Positions 8,394-17,311 of a stretch of 64,000 nucleotides of DNA are shown piece after piece. Both the position numbers and the translations under genes were made by a program. Source of the DNA: an uncultured Paracoccaceae bacterium (lineage in GTDB: Bacteria; Pseudomonadota; Alphaproteobacteria; Rhodobacterales; Rhodobacteraceae); NCBI GenBank assembly GCA_951812305.1, contig CATOSB010000008.1:620001-684000 (forward strand). The letters run 5' to 3'. A model generated the notes under the pieces. The model saw only the letters and a program-made list of their open reading frames with translations. It had not been told where the DNA came from and did not search any database. Position 1 is the stretch's first letter. The number at the start of each line of letters is the position of its first letter.

Positions 8394-10972
8394 TCCTCCC
8401 CCAGGCGGCGACCGGAACCCCGGATGCGGCCCTCCACCGCCGCCGCACAGCCCTTGCAGAGCCCCTGCATGCCCCCTGCAGCGTCGAGATCTGGCCGCAC
8501 CCCCTGACGGCAGAGGGGCGGACCACCATCATGCTGCCGCCCGGCACCCCCCTCGATACACTCGCCGCCGCCGCGCTCCCCGGCCTCGGTCCCGGTCTCA
8601 TCCTTGTCAGCGTCGATGGCCGCGCCGTGCCACCGTCCGCCCGCGCCCGCACCCGGCTCCGCGCCGGCCAGCATGTGGCGCTGCGCCCCGCGCTCGCCGG
8701 CGGGGGCGACAGCAATCCGCTCCAGATCATCGGCACCATCGCGCTCCTCGCCCTCGGGGCCTGGCTGCCCGGCGCGTCTTTCCTTGCGGGCCTAACCTCC
8801 TTTCAGGCCTCGCTCGTCTCCGCCGGCATAATGGTCGCCGGCGGCCTCGTCCTCAACGCCCTCATTCCGCCCCCCGATCCCGCCGGTGCCGCCGCCGGGC
8901 CGGAGCCCGTCTATTCGCTCACCGGTGGCGCCAACCGGGCACGGCCCTATGCGCCCGTCCCGCTCATCCTCGGTGCGCACCGCATCTTCCCCGATCTCGC
9001 CGCCGCGCCCTGGGCGCGCTTCGACAACGACAATAACCAGGACCTCGTCCAGGTCTTCGGCCTCGGTGTAGGGGCCCCGGAGATCTCCGATACCCGCATC
9101 GAAAATACCCCGCTGGACAGTTTCGAGAACGTGTCGCGCCACATCCTGCGCGGCCGCGCAGGACCCGAACGCGCCGATATCCACACCGAAGCCGGACCCG
9201 CGCTCGACAACACCGACTGGCAGACCCGGCGGACAGCGGAGAAGAGCACCCATGTCGCCATCGATCTCGCCGCCCGCCAAACCGCCTATAACGACAAGGG
9301 CGAGGGATCGGGCCGCACCGTGACCCTCGATCTTGAGGCGCGCCCGGCCGACACCAGCGACCCATGGACCCGCCTCGGACCCGGTACGCTTAGCCTGGCC
9401 GGCGACGAGCGCGCCAGCGAGGTCCGGCGCTCGACCGTGATCCGCCTGCCGTCCCCCGGTACATGGGATGTCCGCATTCGCCGCACCGCCGCACCCGCCG
9501 ACGGAAACCGCGACGTCGACATACTGCAGTGGACCGCGCTCCGCTCGATCCGTCCCGACACCGGCGACTACCGAGGACAGACAAGACTCTGGCTGCGCAT
9601 CCGTGCCTCGGGCCAATTCTCAGGCTCCACCCCCCGGCTCTCCTGCATGGCGCGCCAGCCCGTGCCCGTCCCCGACGGCCAGGGCGGCTGGCAGACGAAG
9701 CCCAACTCCAACCCGGCATGGATATTCCTCTGGCTCGCAAAGGGCCTCCGCGTGGATGGCCGCCTGATCGCAGGTGCAGGGCTTCCCGACGCCCGCATCA
9801 ACCTTGATGCCATCCGTGCATGGGCCGCCTTCTGCACCCGCCACGGGCTCCGCTGCGATGCCGTCATCTCCAGCGCCATGGTCGCCCGCGACCTGCTGAC
9901 CATGGTCGCCCGCTGTGGCCGCGCCACCCCGACATGGGCCAGCGGCAGGCTCGGCGTCATATACGACGATCCCGACACCCCCGTCTCCTCCCTGATCACG
10001 CCGGGAAATATCATCCCCGGCAGCCTGCGTATCGCCTGGGCCAGCGGCGCCGCGGCGGAGGAAATCGCGCTCCGCTATATCGACAAGGATCGCGACTGGA
10101 CATGGCAGACCGTGCGCCGTCTCATGCCCGGCCTCACCGGACCCCCCGCATCAACCACAACCGTGACATTCCCCGGTATCACCGATACCGCCCGCGCCGA
10201 AGAAGAATGCGCGCTGCAGGCCGCCCGCCAGATCTATCACCGCCGCCGCATCTCATGGGACATGGGACTCGAAGGTCTCGCCATCGCCCGCGGCGACGTC
10301 GTCGCCCTCAGTCACGGCCTGCTTGACGGCGGTATCGCCGGGCGCGCCACCGCAAACCCGCAACGCACTGTCCTGAGCATCGACCGTGCCGTGGAGATCG
10401 ACGACGGCGACCGCATCCTGATCCGCAGCTCCGATGGCAGCATACATGACAGCGCCGTGGGCCGGCATCCGGGTGATGCAGCAACCGGCCCCGTCGACCG
10501 CCTCAAGCTCGCAAAGCCACTCCCCCAACCCCTCGACGCCGACGGGGCCGACCCCGCAGACACTCTCTGGCGGCTGCACTCCGCCACCGAGCCATACGCC
10601 CATCTGCGCATCATCGGAACCGAGCCGCGCGGCGAAGACCGCATCCGCCTCACCGCCATCGACGAGGTCGACGCCTATTACCAAGGCGCCGGTATCGAAA
10701 CGCCCGACCGAACCGTGTCACGAACCCTCGATCTGACCGGGGTCGGCGATGCGCCGGAGCCACCTCCTCCACCCGATGACAGCAAAAATCCGGAAGAGTC
10801 ACCAGCAGTCCCGGAGCGAGACACCTCCGACAGCGACCAACGGCGGGAGGAAGAACGGCAGCGGCAAGCAGAACGCGACAACTCCGACGCCGACCAGAGG
10901 CGGGAGGAAGAACGGCAGAGTGCCGCCCCGGTTACATCACCCAGACCAACCCCGCGCCCAACGCGAGGGTAA
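8384..10972 (+). CDS. J-like host specificity / tail tip protein
   Basis: 862 residues. A hydrophobic stretch at about residues 117-160 (LLALGAWLPGASFLAG, GIMVAGGLVLNALI) is the typical membrane-like segment of lambda gpI/J-type tip proteins. The body has the phage tail-tip pattern (DLVQVFGLGVGAPEISDTRI, NPAWIFLWLAKGLR, VARCGRATPTWASGRLG). The last 70 residues are disordered: Pro-rich then two charged repeats (DQRREEERQ twice), ending in Pro/Arg. No fibre gene follows; the phage end lies 135 bp downstream. Confidence 0.85.
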   Translation: MAVILPQAATGTPDAALHRRRTALAEPLHAPCSVEIWPHPLTAEGRTTIMLPPGTPLDTLAAAALPGLGPGLILVSVDGRAVPPSARARTRLRAGQHVALRPALAGGGDSNPLQIIGTIALLALGAWLPGASFLAGLTSFQASLVSAGIMVAGGLVLNALIPPPDPAGAAAGPEPVYSLTGGANRARPYAPVPLILGAHRIFPDLAAAPWARFDNDNNQDLVQVFGLGVGAPEISDTRIENTPLDSFENVSRHILRGRAGPERADIHTEAGPALDNTDWQTRRTAEKSTHVAIDLAARQTAYNDKGEGSGRTVTLDLEARPADTSDPWTRLGPGTLSLAGDERASEVRRSTVIRLPSPGTWDVRIRRTAAPADGNRDVDILQWTALRSIRPDTGDYRGQTRLWLRIRASGQFSGSTPRLSCMARQPVPVPDGQGGWQTKPNSNPAWIFLWLAKGLRVDGRLIAGAGLPDARINLDAIRAWAAFCTRHGLRCDAVISSAMVARDLLTMVARCGRATPTWASGRLGVIYDDPDTPVSSLITPGNIIPGSLRIAWASGAAAEEIALRYIDKDRDWTWQTVRRLMPGLTGPPASTTTVTFPGITDTARAEEECALQAARQIYHRRRISWDMGLEGLAIARGDVVALSHGLLDGGIAGRATANPQRTVLSIDRAVEIDDGDRILIRSSDGSIHDSAVGRHPGDAATGPVDRLKLAKPLPQPLDADGADPADTLWRLHSATEPYAHLRIIGTEPRGEDRIRLTAIDEVDAYYQGAGIETPDRTVSRTLDLTGVGDAPEPPPPPDDSKNPEESPAVPERDTSDSDQRREEERQRQAERDNSDADQRREEERQSAAPVTSPRPTPRPTRG

Positions 10973-11203
10973 AGCTGGATCTTCAACACTTCGAGCGCCC
11001 TTTTCCAGCCCAAAACAGCCCCGAAAATTCAACCGATTTCCAGCCCAAAACAGCCCCAATTTCGAAGACTTTTGTCGCGGATTCTGAAAGACTTTTGTCG
11101 CGCTACACTCCAGCACGTCTTCCAAACGCGAAGGGGCCAGTGCGAACACCAGCCCCTCAACACATAACACAAGGCCAATGGCCAAAAGAATCGTCCCGAT
11201 CAC
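10937..11203 (-). pseudogene. DUF2065 (YjeT-like) gene truncated by the prophage
   Basis: The first 32 codons (11203-11108) encode an N-terminal hydrophobic helix typical of DUF2065 small inner-membrane proteins (IGTILLAIGLVLCVEGLVFA, then RLEDVLE), which follow hflC in many alpha- and gammaproteobacteria. Family members are about 60 residues, with a second membrane helix. Here the frame runs at codon 33 into phage end sequence and stops at 10937, giving an 88-residue chimera. The start overlaps the hflC stop as ATGA. The missing 3' half should lie beyond the left end of the prophage. Confidence 0.75.
10973..11107. repeat. Prophage right terminus with two pairs of direct repeats
   Basis: A 21-bp repeat beginning TTTCCAGCCCAAAACAGC occurs at 11002-11022 and 11037-11057. 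A second repeat, AGACTTTTGTCGCG, occurs at 11066-11079 and 11089-11102, with 23-bp spacing. The phage end is set at 11107: the last bases are TACA, and from 11108 on the sequence is intact host coding sequence on the minus strand. Read inward the end starts TG, as in Mu-family ends. Repeats are seen; transposase-binding function is inference. Confidence 0.65.
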
Positions 11204-12093
11204 TCCGCAGGTGCCGGTGCACGGCCCGTGGCGCTGTCGAGGTAATTGAAGAATTCGCTGTCAGGTGTGATCACCAGCGTTGAATTCGACCCCTGAAGCG
11301 AGCGGGTATAAGCCGCCAGCGAACGGTAGAATTCAAAGAATTCTTCGTCCTGACCATAGGCTTCTGCGAAGATGTTGTTGCGGTTCGCATCCGCTTCACC
11401 GCGGACAATCTCTGCTTCACGACCCGCTTCGGAGGTCAGTTCGACCACCGTACGATCCGCCTGTGCCCTGATCCGCTGCGCCGCTTCTTCACCACGAGCG
11501 CGTTCGTCCGCGGCTTCCCGTTCCCGTTCGGCCCGCATCCTTGCAAATGTCGCATCAAGGTTTTGTGCTGGCAGGTTGGTCTGCTTCAGACGCACATCCA
11601 CGACGTCCAGCCCCAAAGGCTGCGCACGCGCTTTCGCCTGCGACGTGATCCGCGACATCAATGCGGCCCGGTCAGAGGACAGGATCGTGTTCGATGTTAC
11701 ACCTTCCGAACCCAGAACCGCCCGGATTTGCGCGTTCAGGATGCCTTCGAGGCGATCCTCGGCGGTGCGAAGCCCGCCAACACCAACCGCTTGCCGGAAC
11801 TGAACAACATCCGTGATCCGATAGCGCGCAAAGGCGTCGACGACCAAACGTCGGTCGTCCGACGGTGTTACCTCGGTCGGCGGCGTGTCGAGTGACAGGA
11901 TCCGGTCGTCATAACGCACGACCTCTTGAATAAGCGGCAGTTTGAACGCCAGTCCTGGGTCTTCCTTGACGCTGACGATTTGACCGAATTGCAGAACCAG
12001 CGCCTTTTCACGCTCGTCCACAATAAAGATCGAACTCAGCAGGACGGCGATTACCACGACAACGGCGGGCAGCAATAAACTTGATCTACGCAT
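11200..12093 (-). CDS. hflC: HflC, modulator of FtsH protease
   Basis: 297 residues from ATG 12093, one base after the hflK stop and preceded by GGAGGAG. One N-terminal membrane helix (LLLPAVVVVIAVLLSSIFIV) is followed by an SPFH/band-7 domain (FGQIVSVKEDPGLAFKLP) and a long charged coiled coil (REREAADERARGEEAAQRIR). With HflK it forms a large membrane complex that encloses and regulates FtsH. The operon order on this strand is hflK, hflC, then the truncated DUF2065 gene. Confidence 0.95.
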   Translation of the reverse strand: MRRSSLLLPAVVVVIAVLLSSIFIVDEREKALVLQFGQIVSVKEDPGLAFKLPLIQEVVRYDDRILSLDTPPTEVTPSDDRRLVVDAFARYRITDVVQFRQAVGVGGLRTAEDRLEGILNAQIRAVLGSEGVTSNTILSSDRAALMSRITSQAKARAQPLGLDVVDVRLKQTNLPAQNLDATFARMRAEREREAADERARGEEAAQRIRAQADRTVVELTSEAGREAEIVRGEADANRNNIFAEAYGQDEEFFEFYRSLAAYTRSLQGSNSTLVITPDSEFFNYLDSATGRAPAPAE

Positions 12094-12094
12094 C

Positions 12095-13249
12095 TTACTG
12101 GTCTCCTCCGCGGCGCAATTCATTCAAGGGCAGATAGGGCACCACGCCTTGTCCACCGCCACCACCCGAGACGCTTTCGTCCAAAATGATTTTGTCAACA
12201 TCGCCAAGCACTTGTTCCAGTGTCTCAATGTACAGACGCTTGCGCGTCACTTCCGGTGCGTTGCGGTATTCGTCCAGAACCGCCAAAAATCTGCTGGCCT
12301 CGCCTTCGGCTTCGTTCACCACGCGGGCGCGGTAACCTTCGGCTTCTTCCAACAACTGCGCGGCCTCGCCACGGGCGCCTGCAAGCACTGTGTTGGCATA
12401 GGCATCCGCTTGTCGCTCCAGCCGGTCGCGTTCCTGTTCGGCGGCCTGCACGTCGCGGAAAGCGTCGATCACCTCGCGTGGCGGGTCGGCCTTGTCGAGG
12501 TTCACGCGCACGATATTCACGCCCGATTCATAACCATCCAGCGTTGATTGGATCAGCGTCTGTGCGCTGTCGGCAATCGCCTGACGATCCCGGTTCAGGA
12601 TCGGCGCCAGTTCGCTGGCGGCAATGATTTCGCGCATCGCCGATTCTGACACGGCGCGAATGGTGGCGTCAGGCTGGGCGAGGTTAAACAGAAACTTCGC
12701 CGGGTCATTGATGTTCCAGACCACCTGGAAATCCAGGTCGACGATGTTTTCGTCCGTCGTCAGCATCAGACCGTTGTCGCCACCGGAACGAGACACACCG
12801 ATGCTTTCGGTCTGTTCGCGCGTCACCGGCACGACTTCTGCCGTCACAACCGGCCAGGGGGCGAAGTTCAGCCCGGGATTGCCTGTCGATGAATACGACC
12901 CAAGGAACAGTTCAACCGACTGTTCTTCCGGTTTCACCGTGTAAAAACTGGCAAATACCCAAAGCGCAACGATGCCGAGAATGCCAAGGCCAACCGTTCC
13001 GCGCGTCAGGCGCGGACCACCGCCGCCACCGCCAGCGCCATTCTGGCGCCCACCGCCACCACGACCGCCCATCAAAACGCGCAATTGCTCGCGCCCTTTG
13101 TTTACGATCTCGTCAATGTCGGGAACCTGCGGGCCATCGCCCTGACCACCGGGTCGCTGTCCGCGCCCCTTATCGCCATCATCGCCACCGTTTCGACCGC
13201 CCCCGCTTCCGCCGGTTCCGCCGCCCCAGGGACCTCCATTATTGGCCAT
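12095..13249 (-). CDS. hflK: HflK, modulator of FtsH protease
   Basis: 384 residues. The N-terminal 70 residues are Gly/Asn-rich and cytoplasmic (GGPWGGGTGGSGGG), followed by a membrane helix (GTVGLGILGIVALWVFAS), an SPFH domain (YTVKPEEQSVELFLG) and a C-terminal coiled coil with a Gly-rich end (SVSGGGGGQGVVPYLPL). Length and architecture match HflK. It is the first gene of the hflKC pair. Confidence 0.95.
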   Translation of the reverse strand: MANNGGPWGGGTGGSGGGRNGGDDGDKGRGQRPGGQGDGPQVPDIDEIVNKGREQLRVLMGGRGGGGRQNGAGGGGGGPRLTRGTVGLGILGIVALWVFASFYTVKPEEQSVELFLGSYSSTGNPGLNFAPWPVVTAEVVPVTREQTESIGVSRSGGDNGLMLTTDENIVDLDFQVVWNINDPAKFLFNLAQPDATIRAVSESAMREIIAASELAPILNRDRQAIADSAQTLIQSTLDGYESGVNIVRVNLDKADPPREVIDAFRDVQAAEQERDRLERQADAYANTVLAGARGEAAQLLEEAEGYRARVVNEAEGEASRFLAVLDEYRNAPEVTRKRLYIETLEQVLGDVDKIILDESVSGGGGGQGVVPYLPLNELRRGGDQ

Positions 13250-13303
13250 CTGACTTCCTTTTGTGAATCTTAGTCTGCTACCTGTGCCTAAAGCGGGGAA
13301 AAA

Positions 13304-14662
13304 TCAAGTCACCCGCACCGGCGTTTTCATCAGTACGATCTCTTCGGACATGGTCGGATGTACCGCGATCGTTGCGTCGAAATCCTCTTTGGTGGCACCC
13401 ATCTTCATGGCCACACCGACCATCTGGATCAATTCGCCTGCGCCATCGGCAATGATATGCGCGCCAAGGATTTTTCGCGTTGCGGATGAAACGATCAGCT
13501 TAAACAGCACCCGTTCATCCTTGCCGATGAAGGAATTCTGCATCGGGCGGAACGCGGCAGAATAAACCTCGATCTCTTCCTGATCAGCAGCTTCTTCCTC
13601 TGTCATCCCCACCGCGCCGTATTCCGGTTGGGTGAAGATCGCGCTGGCGACATTCGTATGATCGACCTTGGTGGGATTGTCGTTGAACACCGTCTCGACA
13701 AACGCCTGCCCCTCCCGGATCGCCACCGGTGTCAGGGTTATGCGGTTGGTGACATCCCCCACCGCATAGATCGATGGAATGTTGGTCTGGCTATAACCAT
13801 CAACCACAATCTCACCATGCCGCCCCAGTTCAACGCCTGCGGTCTCCAGCCCCAACCCGTCGGTGTTGGGTTTGCGCCCGGTGGCATAGATCACATGATC
13901 GAACACGGTCTCATCACCGTTCGACGCCTTGACCCAGATCTGGCCGTCACGCTCTTCCATTGCCATCACATCGCAGCCGACATGCAGGTTCACGCCGCGC
14001 GCCTGGATCATTTCGGCAATATGCCCGCGCGCCTCGTCATCAAACCCGCGCAGGATCTGCGCGCCACGGTAATATTGCGTGGTCTCAACGCCCAGCCCGT
14101 TGAAAATACAGGCGAATTCACAGGCAATATAACCACCCCCAACGATCAGAATACTCTTGGGCAGGTCTTCCATCAGGAACACATCGTTGGATGTCCCGGC
14201 CAGTTCGATTCCCGGCGTTTGCGGAGGCTTGAATGGCGCTCCGCCCGTCGCCACCAGGATGTATTTTGCCGTGAATTCTCGCCCATCGGCCAATTTTACC
14301 GAATTCGAACCCGTGATTGTCGCCCTCTGATCGAATATTTCGACACCAGGACGCGCCAGATTGGTGCGGTAAATGCCTTCCAGCCGATCCAGTTCGGCGC
14401 GCAGGTTCGGCCAGAATTGCGACCACTCAAAGCCCCCTTTGACGACATTCCAACCATAGGCTTCCGCCTCCGCCATCCGCTCGGAATATCCCGACGCAAA
14501 GACCATCAGCTTCTTTGGCACGCATCCACGGATCACGCAGGTCCCGCCCATGCGGTATTCCTCGGTCAGCGCCACTTTTGCGCCGGTCTCTGCAGCCACA
14601 CGCCCGGCGCGCACGCCGCCTGAGCCGCCACCAATCACAAAGAGGTCGTAGTCAAACGTCAT
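13304..14662 (-). CDS. gor: Glutathione-disulfide reductase
   Basis: 452 residues. FAD-binding GGGSGG at residues 11-16, redox-active Cys42 and Cys47 in GGTCVIRGCVPKK, an NADPH-binding GGGYIACEFA motif, and the C-terminal catalytic HPTMSEE. The -IRGC- spacing variant is that of the plant/cyanobacterial-like glutathione reductase branch common in alphaproteobacteria. It reduces GSSG with NADPH in the cytoplasm. It lies downstream of rpiA on the same strand, separated by a hairpin-bearing repeat, so cotranscription is uncertain. Confidence 0.93.
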   Translation of the reverse strand: MTFDYDLFVIGGGSGGVRAGRVAAETGAKVALTEEYRMGGTCVIRGCVPKKLMVFASGYSERMAEAEAYGWNVVKGGFEWSQFWPNLRAELDRLEGIYRTNLARPGVEIFDQRATITGSNSVKLADGREFTAKYILVATGGAPFKPPQTPGIELAGTSNDVFLMEDLPKSILIVGGGYIACEFACIFNGLGVETTQYYRGAQILRGFDDEARGHIAEMIQARGVNLHVGCDVMAMEERDGQIWVKASNGDETVFDHVIYATGRKPNTDGLGLETAGVELGRHGEIVVDGYSQTNIPSIYAVGDVTNRITLTPVAIREGQAFVETVFNDNPTKVDHTNVASAIFTQPEYGAVGMTEEEAADQEEIEVYSAAFRPMQNSFIGKDERVLFKLIVSSATRKILGAHIIADGAGELIQMVGVAMKMGATKEDFDATIAVHPTMSEEIVLMKTPVRVT

Positions 14663-14684
14663 CAGGCACTCCCGTCAAAGGCCC

Positions 14685-14738
14685 CTTCATCTGGCCAAAA
14701 ATACCTCGGAGGGGGTCTGGGGGAGGCTGGCCTCCCCC
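14685..14738 (-). repeat. Dispersed repeat, copy A (GAGGTATTT...GGCCAGATGAAG plus hairpin)
   Basis: On the minus strand, downstream of rpiA, a perfect 9-bp G/C hairpin (14719-14727 with 14730-14738) is followed by CCGAGGTATTTTTGGCCAG and ATGAAG. The same conserved tail occurs at 18711-18734 and a decayed form at 37297-37340. The hairpin followed by a short T run could act as a transcription terminator for rpiA. Confidence 0.65.
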
Positions 14739-14775
14739 TGTCGGTCGGATCGGCCGATGGCCGACCCGAAACCGC

Positions 14776-15564
14776 TCATTCCGAGAGATCAGAGAACATA
14801 TTCTCGCTCTCGACAAATTCAATCCGGTCTTCCTCACGCGTGCCGGAATTGATGTCATTCACCTCCACACGGCCATCGCCATGCCCGATCACCACCACGT
14901 CGCAGATGTCGATGAACAACCCGTTTTCCACGACGCCCGGGATCTGGTTCAGAACCAGCGCCACCTGACGCGGGTTCGTCATACGGTGCAGATGCAGATC
15001 GAGTATGTGGTTGCCCTCGTCCGTCACATATGCCGCATCTCCATTCATGCGCAGCGTCACCCGGTCGCCCATCACGTCCAGTCCGGCGAGCGTTTCTTCC
15101 ATCAAGGCCTTGGTGGTTTGCCAGCCAAACGGAATCACCTCGACGGGCAGGGGAAAGGCACCCAACTGGTCGACCTTTTTTGTCGCATCGGAAATGACGA
15201 TCATCCGGTCCGAAGCGGTCGCAACGATTTTTTCCTGCAACAGCGCGCCGCCGCCACCTTTGATCAGGTTCAGATCGGGGTCGAACTCATCGGCCCCGTC
15301 AATCGTCAGATCAAGCCATTTTGCCTCATCCAGCGTAATCGTTTGCACGCCGACCTTGGTGGCCAGTTCCGCGGTTCGTGTTGATGTCGGAACACCGGTG
15401 ATCCTCAGACCTTCTTCGCGCACCAATTCGCCAAGACAACGCACCATCCAGGCCGCCGTCGATCCGGTGCCCAGCCCGACTTTCATGCCATCTTCGACAA
15501 ATTCCACGGCCCGCTTTGCAGCCACAAATTTTGCGGTATCAATCGGCGACAGTTCACCCGCCAT
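14776..15564 (-). CDS. rpiA: Ribose-5-phosphate isomerase A
   Basis: 262 residues, the usual RpiA length. Phosphate-binding GLGTGSTA, catalytic DGADEFD and KGGGGALLQEK motifs are all present. It interconverts ribose 5-phosphate and ribulose 5-phosphate in the pentose phosphate pathway. Upstream, YbaN is divergent; downstream, gor is on the same strand, so both serve redox and pentose metabolism. Confidence 0.95.
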   Translation of the reverse strand: MAGELSPIDTAKFVAAKRAVEFVEDGMKVGLGTGSTAAWMVRCLGELVREEGLRITGVPTSTRTAELATKVGVQTITLDEAKWLDLTIDGADEFDPDLNLIKGGGGALLQEKIVATASDRMIVISDATKKVDQLGAFPLPVEVIPFGWQTTKALMEETLAGLDVMGDRVTLRMNGDAAYVTDEGNHILDLHLHRMTNPRQVALVLNQIPGVVENGLFIDICDVVVIGHGDGRVEVNDINSGTREEDRIEFVESENMFSDLSE

Positions 15565-15674
15565 GTCATTCCCCCGATGCCCTCGGACCCGTTATAGCAA
15601 CATGCGCTGTGGGCGCGAGAGGAAATGAGTGTTCAAAGGGTGGTGGTTGGCCCCCAAAGCTCTATATCTCAACC

Positions 15675-16037
15675 ATGTCGCGCATGGTTTTTGTCATCAC
15701 CGGTTGGCTGGCGGTTGGCCTTGGCCTGATCGGTGTGATTTTGCCGATCCTGCCGACGACACCTTTCATGATTCTGGCGGCCTTCTGCTTTGCGCGCGGA
15801 TCGCCGCGCGCGCGGGCATGGCTTGTGGATCGCTCACGTTTTGGCGCGCATATCACGGTCTGGGAGGAAGAGGGCGCCATCGCGCCAGCGGCGAAACGAC
15901 TGGCGGTCACTGTCATGGCGCTGGTGTTTGTTGCCTCAATTATTTTCATGCTGCCATGGTGGGTGATCCTCATTCAGGCAATTTGCATGGGACCGGCGGC
16001 GGCGTTCATCCTCACACGGCCCGATCCGCAGAGGTAA
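15675..16037 (+). CDS. YbaN family (DUF454) inner-membrane protein
   Basis: 120 residues with an N-terminal hairpin of membrane helices (VFVITGWLAVGLGLIGVILP), the family signature PTTPFMILAAFCFARGSPR, and two further helices (MALVFVASIIFMLPWWVILI). DUF454 proteins are small inner-membrane proteins of unknown function. ATG 15675 is chosen because the hydrophobic family start follows it directly; the upstream extension lacks membrane character. Confidence 0.8.
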   Translation: MSRMVFVITGWLAVGLGLIGVILPILPTTPFMILAAFCFARGSPRARAWLVDRSRFGAHITVWEEEGAIAPAAKRLAVTVMALVFVASIIFMLPWWVILIQAICMGPAAAFILTRPDPQR

Positions 16038-16281
16038 TGCTTTCCGCGGCTCGAGTGCTGCGGCAACAGCCCAAAGCGTGCCTCGCCAAATTCAACCGCA
16101 ACCGAGGTTCGCGCTCGCCCTAGGGGTCGTGCGCGACCCAGATTGCAGGCGTTCCGGGGGTCTGTAGGGTTGGGGGCCGTTGCGATTTCGAGGCGACGGT
16201 GGTTCAGCGCGAAATCTGACCCAACAAAGCCGAGGGACGAAGGAAGATAATGCAAAAGCTGCGTTCCAAAACAGCAGGTAT

Positions 16282-17244
16282 CTACTTCGCAAATACACCC
16301 GGTTTAAATGCCTCCGTCACCGCGCGTCCTGTCCAGCAATCCGGTGCCTCCAGCCCCAAGGCCCAGGCGACAGTCGGCGCAATGTCAGTGATACTGACGG
16401 GTGTTGAAATCACTGTTCCCGGCGCAACGCCGCGACCGGAAAAAATGATCGGTATCGTCGTCTCGTGTGGATCATCGCCGCCATGCGCATGTCCAATCCC
16501 GCCGTGGTCGGACATAACGATCACAAGTGTTTCGTCTCGTTTGCCGGTTTCATCCAGCACAGCCATCAATTCTCTGACATCGTGGTCTGCGCGATCTACC
16601 TCGCGGTGGTATTTCCAGCCGTCATAGCCAAAATCATGCCCCGCGCCGTCAACATCATCGAGATGCACGAACATCAATGTCGGCGGCCCGCCCCGGATGA
16701 CGCGTTTGGCGTGCCGAACCGTGCGCCAGCCCCAGATGCCATATTTGCGTTTGTCGACAGCACCTCGTGGAAAAAACCTTTTGATTCCAATCCAGTGATG
16801 AATGACCAAGGTCTTCGCATCGGGTATTTGATCTTCCACCAGATCGAAAATCGTCGGCCACGGCTCGCCGATGCCTTGTTCGCAAAATTGCGCGTTGTCC
16901 CAGTCCTCCAGTCGCCAATGATTGCCAGCGATCTGCGTGTGCCGTGGTCCGGCCCCCATCAGCATCGCGCCCCAGTTCGGCCCGCTTGCCGTCGGCACCA
17001 CCGCCTGTGCCGTGGTCGTAATTGCGCCACCGCTTGCAAGTTCCTCCATAAAACGGGTGTCGCCCAGATAGAACGAGCGCGCGGTCATACCATCAATGCC
17101 GATGATCAGAACATGTTCCGGGCGCCCGTCTGACACTTTCTCGGGTGCGTCGGAGGGCCAGATCGCACAAACCGCGCCGAAAACTACGACCAGAACGGCG
17201 ATAAACGCCAACAAAATCAGCTTGATATGGCCGAGACTCGCCAA
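16282..17244 (-). CDS. Alkaline-phosphatase superfamily protein (phosphodiesterase/nucleotide pyrophosphatase-like)
   Basis: 320 residues. One N-terminal membrane anchor (LILLAFIAVLVVVFGAVCA), then metal-binding motifs of the superfamily: GIDGMTARS, a Thr/Ser nucleophile region (PTASGPNW), HLDDVDGAGHDFGY and SDHGGIGHAHGGDDPHE. This is the Type I phosphodiesterase/PglZ-like arrangement. It is probably anchored at the inner membrane with a periplasmic domain. Substrate unknown. Confidence 0.8.
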   Translation of the reverse strand: MASLGHIKLILLAFIAVLVVVFGAVCAIWPSDAPEKVSDGRPEHVLIIGIDGMTARSFYLGDTRFMEELASGGAITTTAQAVVPTASGPNWGAMLMGAGPRHTQIAGNHWRLEDWDNAQFCEQGIGEPWPTIFDLVEDQIPDAKTLVIHHWIGIKRFFPRGAVDKRKYGIWGWRTVRHAKRVIRGGPPTLMFVHLDDVDGAGHDFGYDGWKYHREVDRADHDVRELMAVLDETGKRDETLVIVMSDHGGIGHAHGGDDPHETTIPIIFSGRGVAPGTVISTPVSITDIAPTVAWALGLEAPDCWTGRAVTEAFKPGVFAK

Positions 17245-17311
17245 GGGCAGCTCCTGGACCTGTACATTGTCCGCGCGTTTTGGCGCGGCCCGGGCGTCAG
17301 GTCAACGGCAT

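Larger units (their letters stand above)
1..11107 (+). mobile_element. Right-hand part of a Mu-type (transposable) siphovirus prophage
   Basis: A continuous run of plus-strand genes with overlapping start and stop codons encodes tail morphogenesis: a gpG-like virion morphogenesis protein, a Gp37-like tail terminator, tube, chaperone, tape measure, minor tail proteins, peptidase and J-like tip. The left part lies outside the window. At 11107 the phage DNA ends in CA, that is, TG when read inward, directly abutting codon 32 of a host DUF2065 gene. Paired short direct repeats lie just inside this end, as transposase sites do in Mu relatives. Gene order and truncation are seen directly; assignment to a transposable phage is inference, because no transposase or left end is visible. 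Confidence 0.75.

Noticed and set aside
1..10972. Gene transfer agent cluster
   Set aside because: The order resembles GTA tail genes, but a gpG-like virion protein, a Gp37-like terminator, the DUF1833-type protein and a TG/CA end inside a host gene fit a prophage better.
16122..16140. Hairpin GGGTCG-TGCG-CGACCC between convergent genes
   Set aside because: Too short, and no T run; noted but not called as a terminator.
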